Shown here piece by piece: positions 17,277 to 25,800 of a stretch of DNA of 64,000 nucleotides. The stretch is from Arthrobacter sp. M4. Its GTDB lineage: Bacteria; Actinomycetota; Actinomycetes; Actinomycetales; Micrococcaceae. The stretch spans positions 288,386 through 352,385 of the forward strand of contig NZ_JAIWYX010000004.1 of NCBI RefSeq assembly GCF_020251205.1, in the 5' to 3' direction. Position 1 is the first letter of the stretch, and the number at the start of each line of letters is the position of its first letter. The position numbers and the translations under genes were made by a program. Under the pieces are notes generated by a model that made no database searches, was not told the DNA's origin, and saw only the letters and a list, made by a program, of their open reading frames with translations.

Positions 17277-18368
17277 ATGGATAATAGGCTCATGCCTACT
17301 CCGCAGTTAACTCCACATCTGGTGGCTGAGCTGAGCGCCCGCGCCAGTTGGAAGAAGCGGGAGTACGACGTGGCATTCCGGGAGGCCGGAGAGGCTGCGG
17401 AGATGGCCCTCGCAGCGGGTGATGAGCTCGCCTGGTGGAACATGAAGTACCTCCAGGCGGAGTGCCTACGGGACAAGGGCGCCATCATGGAATGCCTCCA
17501 AATGGCAATGGATCTCAAGGAAAACGCGCTTACCGGAACGTCCGCGGAGCTTGGTTCCCGGGCGGGGACGCTGCTGGCTGTCTCCTTGCAGGGCCTTGGC
17601 AGGTTGCCGGAGGCGGCAACGGCGGCCAACGACGCAGCGAAGCTCGTGGCGGGCAACGTCAACCTGGTGTACCAGCACATCCTGGCCCAAAGGGCCCTTA
17701 TCGCGGCTCTTGCCGAGGGCAGGCTGCTGGACGATGCGTGGCGTGAATGCCTGGTGCTGGAAACTCTTTTGGGCGACGCCGTTGACGAAGATACAGCGGG
17801 CAAGGGTTATTGGGTCATAGGAAATGTGGCATTCCTGAGCGGCCGTCTGGAGGACGGGAGCCGTTTCCATGACCTGGCCGCAGACAGGCTTTCACCCTCA
17901 AAAGATGTGGATTTATGGGCGCGTTTTAACCGGGCATCGGCGGAAATGCGGTTGCAGGCCAAGATCGCCGATGCGGCAACTCTGCGTTGTATTGAACGCG
18001 CGGAACTCGCCACGGATATTGTTGGCGGCTCCGAACGGGATCACTTGGAAATGTCATTGGTCCGCGCGCATTGGAATTTCCTCAGCGGCGATATGGCAGG
18101 AGCCATCGCGATCCTTGAACCGCTTTGTGCCAAATCCTCCATTTTGGCCATACAAACAGCTGCGGAAGCACATTTCCTGCTTGCCCGGGCTTTCCTGGGA
18201 GCAGGACGCGATGATGACGCCCGGCGAACCTTCGAAGAGGCGGCTAGGCTGTTCGATAGGGCAGCCGCCCCGGAGCGAAGCGCAGTGGTCCGTACACATC
18301 TGGAAGGTATCGGCCAGGAACACCTGGACGATTCCGACGGGGCTGCTGGAGGACCTGTAGGGGGTTAG
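17277..18368 (+). CDS. Tetratricopeptide-repeat protein
   Basis: 363 residues made almost wholly of TPR-like helical pairs, for example AGEAAEMALAAGDELAWWNM, GRLPEAATAANDAAKL and RTFEEAARLFDRAAAPERS. No DNA-binding, catalytic or membrane domain is visible. Start could be 17277 or the ATG at 17292; neither has a good ribosome site. The stop TAG is followed directly by the ATG of the GGDEF-EAL gene, so the two are co-transcribed. Proteins of this build bind peptides or partner proteins; the divergent secreted-peptide gene makes a Rap/Phr-like relation worth testing. Confidence 0.75.
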   Translation: MDNRLMPTPQLTPHLVAELSARASWKKREYDVAFREAGEAAEMALAAGDELAWWNMKYLQAECLRDKGAIMECLQMAMDLKENALTGTSAELGSRAGTLLAVSLQGLGRLPEAATAANDAAKLVAGNVNLVYQHILAQRALIAALAEGRLLDDAWRECLVLETLLGDAVDEDTAGKGYWVIGNVAFLSGRLEDGSRFHDLAADRLSPSKDVDLWARFNRASAEMRLQAKIADAATLRCIERAELATDIVGGSERDHLEMSLVRAHWNFLSGDMAGAIAILEPLCAKSSILAIQTAAEAHFLLARAFLGAGRDDDARRTFEEAARLFDRAAAPERSAVVRTHLEGIGQEHLDDSDGAAGGPVGG

Positions 18369-19925
18369 ATGTCAGATGCAGTGCGGGATCCCGGCGGCGA
18401 CCCCCGCCTGGGCCGACTGCTGGACGGTATCGTCAAGCTGGCAGCAGGGGAACTGGACACACGCATAGAAGTGGACGAGCCTAGGGACCAAATCGATGCC
18501 GTGATCATGGGGACCAACATCCTCGCCGAGGACCTCCAGGTTATCTACCAAGAGCTGGAGAAGCGCGTCGAACTACGCACTCGCATGCTGCACGAGGCAC
18601 ACCTCAAGATGCAGAAGATGGCCATGACCGACTCCCTCACCGGCCTGTACAACCGTTCTGCGCTGGTGGCGGCCCTCAACGAGGCCCAGGCAACTGCAGA
18701 AGACGGCGGACCGGCGTCGGCCCTGTTGCTCCTGGACCTGGACGCCTTCAAAGGCATCAACGACTCCCTCGGCCACAGCACCGGCGACAGGGTCCTCACA
18801 ACCGTGGGCGGCCGCATCCTGGAGTCCGTACGCGAAGGTGACCTCGTGGCCAGGCTGGGAGGCGACGAGTTCGCAGTCCTGCTGCCCAATGTGACGCCCG
18901 CCGAGGCTTCCACCATAGGCAACCGAATCCTCGCCTCATTCGAGGGCACGGTGGAGGTGGAAGGAAAGCACATCCGCTGCGGCGCCAGCATGGGACTGCG
19001 CATGGCCGAGCCAGGGCAGACGGCCGAGGACCTGCTGATGGAAGCGGACATCGCCATGTACGAGTCAAAGGCGGAGGGCCGCAGCAAGCTCAAGGTCTTT
19101 GAAGCCACAATGCTCCATGCCCGCCAGCTGAAGAACCAGCTGATCGGCGAGCTCAAGGACGCCATCTTTGATAACCAACTGGTGCTCTACTACCAGCCGA
19201 TCATCGAGTTGGAGACCGGCGCGATCGAGGGTGCCGAAGCCCTGGTCCGCTGGAAGCACCCTTCCCGGGGCATGATCATGCCGGACGTTTTCATTCCCAT
19301 CGCCGAGGAGACCGGGTTGATCTCGGAGCTGGGCAACTGGGTGCTCCGCGCCGCCGTCGAGCAGTTGCGCAAATGGCGGGCCGACCCGGTGACCGGACAT
19401 CACAACTTTTCCATCCGCATCAACGTCTCCGCCGCCGACCTGCAGCGCCTCGAGTTCATTGAGGACGTCAGGGACATCCTGGGTGAGGCTGGCCTTGATC
19501 CTGCCCTGCTGGTGCTGGAACTAACCGAAAGTGCCGTCATCCAAGGCAATGACCTGGACCGCTACACGCTGGCGAGCCTGCGCCGGCTGGGCGTTGGGCT
19601 CGAGATCGACGACTTCGGCACGGGCTACTCCTCAATCAGCTACCTCCGAAAGCTCCCCGTAGACGCCGTCAAAGTGGACCGGACATTGCTCTCCGCCCTT
19701 GGCAGCGACCCGGCCCAGCCTGCCCTCATCGCGGCCGTGCTGCAGCTCATCCGCGCCTGCGGCCTTGGCGCCGTCTGGGAGGGCATAGAAACAGCGGACC
19801 AGGCCGAATACCTTCGCAGCATAGGCTGCACCAGCGGTCAGGGGTACTACTTCAGCCGGCCATTGCCCGAGCCTGAATTCACCGAGAAGCTCGCAAACAA
19901 CAAGAGCTGGCCGGTGGCTGGCTAG
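18369..19925 (+). CDS. GGDEF-EAL protein (c-di-GMP synthesis/degradation)
   Basis: 518 residues. A short HAMP-like helix region and coiled coil (10-85) precede a GGDEF domain with intact RLGGDEF and an EAL domain with EALVRWKHP, RINVSA, ELTESA, DDFGTGYSS and KVDRTLL. Both active sites therefore look intact, and the net activity cannot be predicted. No membrane segment or sensory domain is present, so control may come from a partner, most simply the TPR protein encoded directly upstream. GGGGG lies 4-5 bases before the ATG, inside the end of that gene. Confidence 0.92.
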   Translation: MSDAVRDPGGDPRLGRLLDGIVKLAAGELDTRIEVDEPRDQIDAVIMGTNILAEDLQVIYQELEKRVELRTRMLHEAHLKMQKMAMTDSLTGLYNRSALVAALNEAQATAEDGGPASALLLLDLDAFKGINDSLGHSTGDRVLTTVGGRILESVREGDLVARLGGDEFAVLLPNVTPAEASTIGNRILASFEGTVEVEGKHIRCGASMGLRMAEPGQTAEDLLMEADIAMYESKAEGRSKLKVFEATMLHARQLKNQLIGELKDAIFDNQLVLYYQPIIELETGAIEGAEALVRWKHPSRGMIMPDVFIPIAEETGLISELGNWVLRAAVEQLRKWRADPVTGHHNFSIRINVSAADLQRLEFIEDVRDILGEAGLDPALLVLELTESAVIQGNDLDRYTLASLRRLGVGLEIDDFGTGYSSISYLRKLPVDAVKVDRTLLSALGSDPAQPALIAAVLQLIRACGLGAVWEGIETADQAEYLRSIGCTSGQGYYFSRPLPEPEFTEKLANNKSWPVAG

Positions 19926-20027
19926 CCGCCTGCTTTTTGATGCCGAAGCGCCCGTCGGCTGCTCCGCCACGGTCGGTTTAGCGTCTGAAAACGAAAGGTA
20001 CGGAGCCGTCCCAAGCCCCCTAAGCTC

Positions 20028-20072
20028 TTGACAGCACGCGCGATCTAAGATTACCTAATGATCGTTCGGTAA
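20028..20072 (+). promoter_or_regulatory. paaI promoter with TetR-type operator (site A)
   Basis: TTGACA (20028-20033) stands 17 bases before TTACCT (20051-20056), a likely -10. The operator runs 20051-20072 and reads TTACC...TCGTTCGGTAA, so it covers the -10 and transcription start. Sites with the same 22-base length occur before paaZ (33929-33950) and the thiolase gene (38468-38489). The TetR gene at 22015 is the likely source of the repressor. Confidence 0.65.
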
Positions 20073-20095
20073 ATAAAAGCTGGAGGCAACGACGC

Positions 20096-20566
20096 ATGGC
20101 TGATACGACCATCCCCGGTGTGGTCCACCACATCCTCACCAACGACTATGCCTCCGAGTGGATGGGGATCGAGGTCCTCAAAATCGACGACGGCCACGCG
20201 ACCATTCGCATGGCCCTTCGCCAGGAGATGCTGAACGGCTTTGGGATGGCGCACGGCGGAATGATCTTCGCCTTCGCGGACACAGCCTTCGCCCTTGCCT
20301 GCAACCCGGCCAACCCGGGTCCGTCCGAAATCGACACCATCACCGTTGCTGCCGGCGTCGACATCAACTTCCTGAAGCCCGCATACCAAGGCCAGGTGAT
20401 CACCGCCGTCGCGAACCGCCGCGCCCACACGGGCCGCAGCGGGCTCTACGACATCCAGATCTACGCTGCCCACGCTGATGCGGCGTCGGCAGCGTCCCCC
20501 GATGAGGCCCCAGGCGAACTCATCGCCGAGTTCCGCGGCCGCAGCCGCACGATTTCCAAGAAGTAG
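20096..20566 (+). CDS. paaI: Hydroxyphenylacetyl-CoA thioesterase PaaI
   Basis: 156 residues, hot-dog fold thioesterase. FGMAHGGMIFAFADTAFA contains the family HGG and helix motif. In the phenylacetate pathway PaaI hydrolyses dead-end ring-hydroxylated CoA esters to recycle CoA. A GGAGG site is six to eight bases before the ATG. The gene is followed 9 bases later by paaK, which supports the assignment. The C-terminus has a short Ala-rich tail. Confidence 0.85.
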   Translation: MADTTIPGVVHHILTNDYASEWMGIEVLKIDDGHATIRMALRQEMLNGFGMAHGGMIFAFADTAFALACNPANPGPSEIDTITVAAGVDINFLKPAYQGQVITAVANRRAHTGRSGLYDIQIYAAHADAASAASPDEAPGELIAEFRGRSRTISKK

Positions 20567-20575
20567 GACCACGCA

Positions 20576-21985
20576 ATGACGCTCCACACCACAGAACCGG
20601 CCACCCCGTCCGCCGGCGGCGCCGCACACGCAGGCGGTGCCGCTCAAGCAGGCGGTGCCGCCGTCGTCAGCGGAACTGTTTCCAGCGATGCAGTCCTGGA
20701 CCGCGAAGAGACCATCTCGCGCGACGAACTGGAGGCCTTGCAACTGCAGCGCCTGCAGCACACGGTGGCCTACGCGTATGAGCGCGTGCCCCTCTACAAG
20801 CGCAAGTTCGACGAAGCCGGAGTCCACCCGTCGGAGCTGCGGGAACTCTCCGACCTTGGCAAGTTCCCCTTTACCACCAAGGAAGACCTTCGGCTGGAGT
20901 ACCCCTTTGGGATGTTCGCCGTCCCGCAGCACCAAGTGGCCCGCATCCACGCTAGCTCCGGCACCACGGGCCGGCCCACGGTGGTCGGCTACACCAAGAA
21001 TGACCTCGCCAACTGGGCAACTCTCGTGGCCCGTTCACTTCGCGCCTCCGGCGTCCGCCCCGGCATGAAGGTCCACAACGCGTACGGCTACGGCCTCTTC
21101 ACCGGCGGGCTGGGAGCCCATGCGGGGGCGGAAGCCTTGGGCTGCACCGTCATCCCGATGTCCGGCGGGCAGACCGAACGCCAGATCCAGCTCATCCAGG
21201 ACTTCCAGCCGGACGCCATCCTGGCCACGCCCACGTACCTGCTGACTATCGCCGACGCCATGGCGCACATGGGCATCGACCCCACTTCTACGTCGCTCAA
21301 GTACGCGGTGTTGGGTGCTGAGCCGTGGACCGAGGAAATGCGCCACGAACTCGAAACCACCATGAACATCAAGGCCTGCGATATCTACGGCCTGTCCGAG
21401 GTCATGGGCCCTGGCGTCGCTGGCGAAGCAGTAGAAACCCAGGATGGAAGCCACATCTGGGAAGACCACTTCCGGCCCGAAATCATCGACCCCTTCGATC
21501 ACTCCACAGTGTTGGACGACGGACAGCCGGGCGAACTGGTGTTCACCTCGCTGACCAAGGAAGCGTTGCCCATCATCCGGTACCGCACCAAGGACCTGAC
21601 CCGTCTCCTGCCGGGCAGTGCACGTCCCGCGCACCGCCGCATGGGACGCATCACGGGCCGCAGCGACGACATGATCATCCTCCGCGGCGTGAACCTGTTC
21701 CCCTCGCAGATCGAGGAAATCGCCCTGCGCATTCCCGAACTCAGCCCGCACTTCCAACTGGAGATAACCCGGCCCGAGGGCAAGCGCATGGACGAGCTCA
21801 CCGTGAAGATCGAGCGCCGGGAAACGGTGAGCGCGGAACAAAGCGCTTCCGCGGCCCGGTCACTGCGTGAGCAGATCAAAATCCATGTCGGCTCGTCCTG
21901 CGTTGTGGACGTAGTGGAACCGGGGTCCCTTGAGCGATCCAACGGCAAACTTCGCCGCATCTACGACCTGCGTCCTAAAGGCTGA
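20576..21985 (+). CDS. paaK: Phenylacetate-CoA ligase PaaK
   Basis: 469 residues. Adenylation motifs include SSGTTGRPTVVGYT, IYGLSEVMGPG and GRSDDMIILRGVNLFPSQIE, the last typical of PaaK. It converts phenylacetate plus CoA and ATP to phenylacetyl-CoA in the cytosol, the entry step. The N-terminus carries an extra Ala/Gly stretch (AGGAAHAGGAAQAGGAAV) coded by short tandem repeats, ahead of the conserved part near residue 42; this looks like a local expansion. Co-transcribed with paaI. Confidence 0.92.
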   Translation: MTLHTTEPATPSAGGAAHAGGAAQAGGAAVVSGTVSSDAVLDREETISRDELEALQLQRLQHTVAYAYERVPLYKRKFDEAGVHPSELRELSDLGKFPFTTKEDLRLEYPFGMFAVPQHQVARIHASSGTTGRPTVVGYTKNDLANWATLVARSLRASGVRPGMKVHNAYGYGLFTGGLGAHAGAEALGCTVIPMSGGQTERQIQLIQDFQPDAILATPTYLLTIADAMAHMGIDPTSTSLKYAVLGAEPWTEEMRHELETTMNIKACDIYGLSEVMGPGVAGEAVETQDGSHIWEDHFRPEIIDPFDHSTVLDDGQPGELVFTSLTKEALPIIRYRTKDLTRLLPGSARPAHRRMGRITGRSDDMIILRGVNLFPSQIEEIALRIPELSPHFQLEITRPEGKRMDELTVKIERRETVSAEQSASAARSLREQIKIHVGSSCVVDVVEPGSLERSNGKLRRIYDLRPKG

Positions 21986-22014
21986 GCCCTACCGTTCATG
22001 AGAAACTGACCAGT

Positions 22015-22617
22015 ATGCCAACTGAGACCACCACCAAGCGCGGACGCCCGGGCTACGACCAGCAGTCCGTGTTGCAGATCGCCGTCGACGTGTTCAACCG
22101 CCACGGCTACGACGCTACGTCGATGGGCATACTGGCCGAGAACCTAGGCATCTCCAAGTCCGCGATCTACCACCATGTGCCGTCCAAGGGCGATCTGCTC
22201 AAGCTCGCCCTTGACCACGCACTCGGTGGCCTGGAAGCCATCCTGGAGGAGCCGGGGGCGCAGTCTGGTCCCGCCGACGCCCGCTTGGAATTCGTGGTCC
22301 GGCAGACCATCTACGTGCTGGTGGACCGCCTGCCGTTCGTGACCCTGCTGCTTCGCCTGCGCGGGAACACGGAGATCGAACGGGACGCGATGGCCCGCCG
22401 CCGTAGCTTCGACCACAAGGTTGCCGAACTGATTTCGGCTGCCCGGGAGGACGGCTCCCTGCGCCAGGACATCGATCCACGCACCGTGACCCGCCTCCTG
22501 TTCGGCACCATCAACTCGATTGTTGAGTGGTACAAGCCGGGCGGCTCGCTCTCCAAGGAGAAACTGGCCGACGACGTCATCACCATCGCGTTCGACGGTC
22601 TCCACGCGTCCAAATAA
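22015..22617 (+). CDS. TetR-family repressor, probable phenylacetate regulator
   Basis: 200 residues. The N-terminal helix-turn-helix is ENLGISKSAIYHHVPSKGDLL; the C-terminal ligand domain is variable, as usual. It lies 29 bases after paaK in the same direction and is followed by a strong terminator, so it probably ends the paaIK transcript. The shared operators before paaI, paaZ and the thiolase gene make it the best candidate for PaaR, with phenylacetyl-CoA as likely inducer. The ligand is inferred from paa regulators in other bacteria. Confidence 0.8.
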   Translation: MPTETTTKRGRPGYDQQSVLQIAVDVFNRHGYDATSMGILAENLGISKSAIYHHVPSKGDLLKLALDHALGGLEAILEEPGAQSGPADARLEFVVRQTIYVLVDRLPFVTLLLRLRGNTEIERDAMARRRSFDHKVAELISAAREDGSLRQDIDPRTVTRLLFGTINSIVEWYKPGGSLSKEKLADDVITIAFDGLHASK

Positions 22618-22627
22618 CCCCCGCTTA

Positions 22628-22680
22628 AAACAGCAGATAATGCGAGCCACGAGGAACGTACGTCGCATTATCTGCTGTTT
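22628..22680. terminator. Bidirectional terminator, 18-bp stem
   Basis: Arms 22628-22645 and 22663-22680 are perfect complements beginning AAACAGCAGATAATGCGA. CTTTTGTT follows on the plus strand and TTTTAAG on the minus strand. It separates the TetR gene from the end of the apionate operon. Confidence 0.88.
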
Positions 22681-22727
22681 CTTTTGTTGAGTTTCAGCGC
22701 CGTGAGGCTCTGTGAGGTGCTCAGCGC

Positions 22728-23588
22728 TTAGTGCTTGACGGCTTCCAGCTTGAGCATCTTGGCGATGACGTTGTCCAGCTCGGAGTCGTCGAAGATCTTC
22801 TTCCAGTCGTCCTTGATGATGGTGTCCTTGCCGTACTGGATGGCGATTTCGCACGCCTCGGAGAACGGGTTGGAGCCGCGCAGGGCGTTGGTCAGCGCGA
22901 TCTGGACGTGGCCGAACAGCATGGCCTTGGCGGCCTCCTCCGGTACGCCCACGGTGTGTACGGTCTCGTGCAGGGCCTCGTTGAGCAGGGTGCCGATCAT
23001 GCAGGCCACGGTTTCCACGAGGGTGGGCTCCAGGACTGCCAGCTGGTACACGGTGACCCAGTGCACGTCGATGACGGGCGCGTAGATGGTGCGGATGACG
23101 GCCTCGGTGAGTTCGCGGGTAGCGGCGGGGGCGTCCTCGTCGATGGCTGCCACGACGTTCTGCGGGGCGCCGGCGCCGCCGAAGGTGTCGGCCCATTCTT
23201 CCTTGGTGGTCCGCTCCAGGAACACCGATGGGTGGCACGGGTGGGCAACGGCCTGCACAACGTCGTCGCGCTTGGCCAGCAGGCCGGCGTAGGCGGCGGC
23301 CGGGTCCAGCGTGAGCAGGACGGCGCCGGACTTCATCTGCGGCACCACGCCCTGGGAGACGACGCCCAGGACGGTGTCCGGAACGGCGAGGATCACGACG
23401 TCGGCGGCCTTGACGGCGTCGTCGGTTGCGGTGATCTCGCGACCCTCAGAGCGGACGCGGTCCTGTCCGGCCGGGCTGTTCTCCGAATAGAAAACGGTGT
23501 GGGCGCTCTTCTGCAGGTTGCGCGAAACGCGCATGCCCATCTTGCCACCGGCACCAATGACGGCAACGGTCAACTGTTCTGCTGACAT
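22728..23588 (-). CDS. apnO: D-apionate oxidoisomerase-like dehydrogenase
   Basis: 286 residues, 6-phosphogluconate-dehydrogenase-like. The NAD-binding turn is VIGAGGKMGMRVSRN, followed by AHPCHPSVF and a helical C-terminal domain. This pattern fits ApnO, which oxidises and isomerises D-apionate to 3-oxo-isoapionate. It starts one base after the OiaC-like gene and is last in the operon. Company with OiaC, LerK, LerI and DerI homologues is the main argument for the specific substrate; alone the fold would only say NAD(P)-dependent hydroxyacid dehydrogenase. Confidence 0.72.
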   Translation of the reverse strand: MSAEQLTVAVIGAGGKMGMRVSRNLQKSAHTVFYSENSPAGQDRVRSEGREITATDDAVKAADVVILAVPDTVLGVVSQGVVPQMKSGAVLLTLDPAAAYAGLLAKRDDVVQAVAHPCHPSVFLERTTKEEWADTFGGAGAPQNVVAAIDEDAPAATRELTEAVIRTIYAPVIDVHWVTVYQLAVLEPTLVETVACMIGTLLNEALHETVHTVGVPEEAAKAMLFGHVQIALTNALRGSNPFSEACEIAIQYGKDTIIKDDWKKIFDDSELDNVIAKMLKLEAVKH

Positions 23589-23589
23589 T

Positions 23590-24387
23590 TCATTTACTCC
23601 TTAGGAAATCGAGGCTTTTCTGGGTCCACTGGTTCTCGAGGCGGATGGTCTCCTCTTCGGAGTCCTGCCACGGGAGCCAGTGCTCGACGATTTGGTTGAT
23701 TTTTCTTTCTTTGGGTTGGATCTTTTGGACCATGTACTCGTAGTCCAGAAGGCCCTCGCCGAGGGGCGCGCCGGAGTAGGTGAAACCGACCCAGCCCTCC
23801 TTGCGGCTGAACGCAAAGTCTTTGATGTGCATGTTCAGGACATACGGTGCGACGGCGTCAATCACCTCGCGGGGCATCTCGAGGGCCGCCACGGTGTTGG
23901 CTGGATCGGAACAGATCCCCAGGTACGGGCTGCCGATCCTTTGCACGACGTCCAGGATGGTTGCGGTGGGAACCTGTTCGTAGGTTTCGATCGCGAGCTG
24001 CATTCCGGCGTCTTGGAAGGCGGGCAGCGCCTCCTTGAGGATCGCGTAGGCTTCGTCGGCGTCCGGTGTGTGCCCGGGCATGTTGAACATGGTCCGCAAC
24101 AGACCTGTTCCGAGGATCTTGCCAATATGCAGGAACCGTTCCAGATGGTCGGGCCGGATGCCTTTGGTGCCGAGTTCCAGGGTGATGCCCAGGCGATCAG
24201 CGGTGGCGCGGATGGCGGCGAGGTCGTCGTCGGACATGGTTTCCAGCGGGGCGTAATCGCAAATCTGGAACAGGTCCACGCCCAGCTCCGCGGTACGCAT
24301 GAGTGCGTCGTGGATACTCAGCGGGCTGGTCACCCGGTCCGAAAGCTGCCAGAAGAATGCGTAGCTGCTGAGGCCAATCCGGCTCAT
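23590..24387 (-). CDS. oiaC: Xylose-isomerase-like TIM barrel, probable 3-oxo-isoapionate decarboxylase
   Basis: 265 residues of the AP-endonuclease-2/xylose-isomerase-like TIM-barrel superfamily, with metal-binding candidates in LAIETYEQVPT, GICSDPANT and LNMHIKDFAF. In the D-apionate route described with ApnO, a decarboxylase of this family (OiaC) turns 3-oxo-isoapionate into L-erythrulose. A sugar-phosphate isomerase role is the alternative. Its ATG overlaps the stop of the LerI-like gene by four bases and ApnO follows one base after its stop. Confidence 0.68.
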   Translation of the reverse strand: MSRIGLSSYAFFWQLSDRVTSPLSIHDALMRTAELGVDLFQICDYAPLETMSDDDLAAIRATADRLGITLELGTKGIRPDHLERFLHIGKILGTGLLRTMFNMPGHTPDADEAYAILKEALPAFQDAGMQLAIETYEQVPTATILDVVQRIGSPYLGICSDPANTVAALEMPREVIDAVAPYVLNMHIKDFAFSRKEGWVGFTYSGAPLGEGLLDYEYMVQKIQPKERKINQIVEHWLPWQDSEEETIRLENQWTQKSLDFLRSK

Positions 24388-25346
24388 GCTGACACCTCCG
24401 CTGCCTCTTGAGCTTGGGGGACGGTTCCAAGCCCCGCGGGGGCCTCGAGGCGCTGGACTGCTTCATCAAGGATGGCCGAGAGGGCGGCGGGGTCGTGGGC
24501 GAAGCGGCCAAGGAACAGGCCCGCGACGGCGGTGTCCAGCTGGGCGAGCAGACCGGGTCCGGCGCTGCCGCCGTAGATGACCCGGCTGTCGTCCTGCCCT
24601 TCGCGGGTGGCCAGGTGGGCGTCCAGTCCCGCGATCACGCTGTTGATGTATTCCGGGGTGGCAGGTTCGGGGGCGCCAATCGCCCACTGCGGCTCATAGG
24701 CCACAATGGTCCGGCCGGCCCGCCCGATGCTGGCGGCCCGGTTGAGAACGGCATCGATTTCCGCTGCGCAGTACGCGATTGCTTCCTCGGCCGTGCCTTT
24801 CGCGGGCTCGCCGACGCAGAACACCGGGGTGAGGCCGTTGCGGTACGCCGCGGCGGTTTTAAGGCCGATCACATCGTCGTCCTCACCGAAGATGCGGCGA
24901 CGCTCGGCGTGCCCCACCTCAGCGTAGGCTCCACCGATCTCGGCGACCATGGAACCGCTGACCTCGCCGGTATAGGCACCCAGGTCCTCCCAGAAAAGGT
25001 CCTGCGAGCCCGTGCCGGCACGGGTCGGTGTCAGGATCCGCGTCGCCTCGACAAGCACGGGGAATGCCGGGAGGATGAACAGCTCGATCCGGCCGTCCTG
25101 CACCGCGGGGTGGGCTGAGGCGATCTCGGCCACTGCGCGGCACCATTCCAAGGTGCGCTCGTAGCCGAAGTACATCTTCAGGCTCACGCCGATCACCGCG
25201 GTGCGGCGCGCGGGGCCGCCGGGCGTTACGGAGGTGACAGGACCGCCGCCGGGCGATATGGAGGCGATAGGACCACCGCCGGGCGCTACGGAGGCGACAG
25301 AACCGCCGCCGGGCGTTACGCCGTCGGGGTTAGCAGGATGTGACAC
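24384..25346 (-). CDS. lerI: Triosephosphate-isomerase-like protein, probable L-erythrulose-1-phosphate isomerase
   Basis: 320 residues from a GTG that overlaps the end of the DerI gene by 17 bases, with AAGGA about 9 bases upstream. Triosephosphate isomerase landmarks are SLKMYFG (substrate Lys), EVGHAERR (His) and AYEPQWAIG (catalytic Glu). The SLKMY form and the gene company match TpiA2/EryH/LerI rather than glycolytic TpiA. The first ~45 residues are a Gly/Pro/Ser/Val repeat extension coded by 30-bp repeats and absent from ordinary relatives. Product: D-erythrulose 4-phosphate. Confidence 0.78.
   Translation of the reverse strand: MSHPANPDGVTPGGGSVASVAPGGGPIASISPGGGPVTSVTPGGPARRTAVIGVSLKMYFGYERTLEWCRAVAEIASAHPAVQDGRIELFILPAFPVLVEATRILTPTRAGTGSQDLFWEDLGAYTGEVSGSMVAEIGGAYAEVGHAERRRIFGEDDDVIGLKTAAAYRNGLTPVFCVGEPAKGTAEEAIAYCAAEIDAVLNRAASIGRAGRTIVAYEPQWAIGAPEPATPEYINSVIAGLDAHLATREGQDDSRVIYGGSAGPGLLAQLDTAVAGLFLGRFAHDPAALSAILDEAVQRLEAPAGLGTVPQAQEAAEVSA
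25213..25320 (-). repeat. 30-bp tandem repeats in the 5' part of the LerI-like gene
   Basis: About 3.5 units with the shared core CCGCCGGGCG...ACGGAGGCGACAG (plus strand). Each codes ten residues such as [10 protein letters not shown]. The period keeps the frame. Confidence 0.85.
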
Positions 25347-25800
25347 CTTCGTAGTCCTTAATCAGGGCGACCTTTTGTGCGGAGGCGGAGGTCTCGTCGA
25401 AGGTGTACGTGAGCCATTCCTTCGCGAGGCGGCGGGCCAGTTCCAGGCCGACCACACGCTGGCCGAAGGTGAGCACCTGGGCGTTGTTGGACAGGATCGA
25501 GCGCTCCACGGAGAAGGAGTCGTGCGCGGTCACGGCGCGGACACCCGGAACTTTGTTCGCGGCGATCGCGACGCCCAGGCCCGTGCCACAGACAAGTAGC
25601 GCGCGGTCGGCCTTGCCCTGGGCCACCAGTTCCGCCGCGGCAATGGCCACGGACGGGTACGGAGTGTGCGATTCGGCGTCGACCCCAACGTCGGTCACAG
25701 ACCCAACGAGTTCGCTGGCCTGCAGGTCCTTCTTCAGGGCTTCCTTGTATTCGTATCCGGCGTCGTCGCAGCCGACAACGATCCGCAGTTTCTCGCTCAT
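25330..25800 (-). CDS. derI: RpiB-type isomerase, probable D-erythrulose-4-phosphate isomerase
   Basis: 156 residues, RpiB/LacAB family: [16 protein letters not shown] at the N-terminus, then [27 protein letters not shown] with the catalytic Cys. In the tetrulose route this family (DerI/EryI) converts D-erythrulose 4-phosphate to D-erythrose 4-phosphate. Ribose-5-phosphate isomerase is the general alternative. Its ATG overlaps the TGA of the kinase gene (ATGA), so translation is coupled. Confidence 0.8.
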   Translation of the reverse strand: MSEKLRIVVGCDDAGYEYKEALKKDLQASELVGSVTDVGVDAESHTPYPSVAIAAAELVAQGKADRALLVCGTGLGVAIAANKVPGVRAVTAHDSFSVERSILSNNAQVLTFGQRVVGLELARRLAKEWLTYTFDETSASAQKVALIKDYEGVTSC

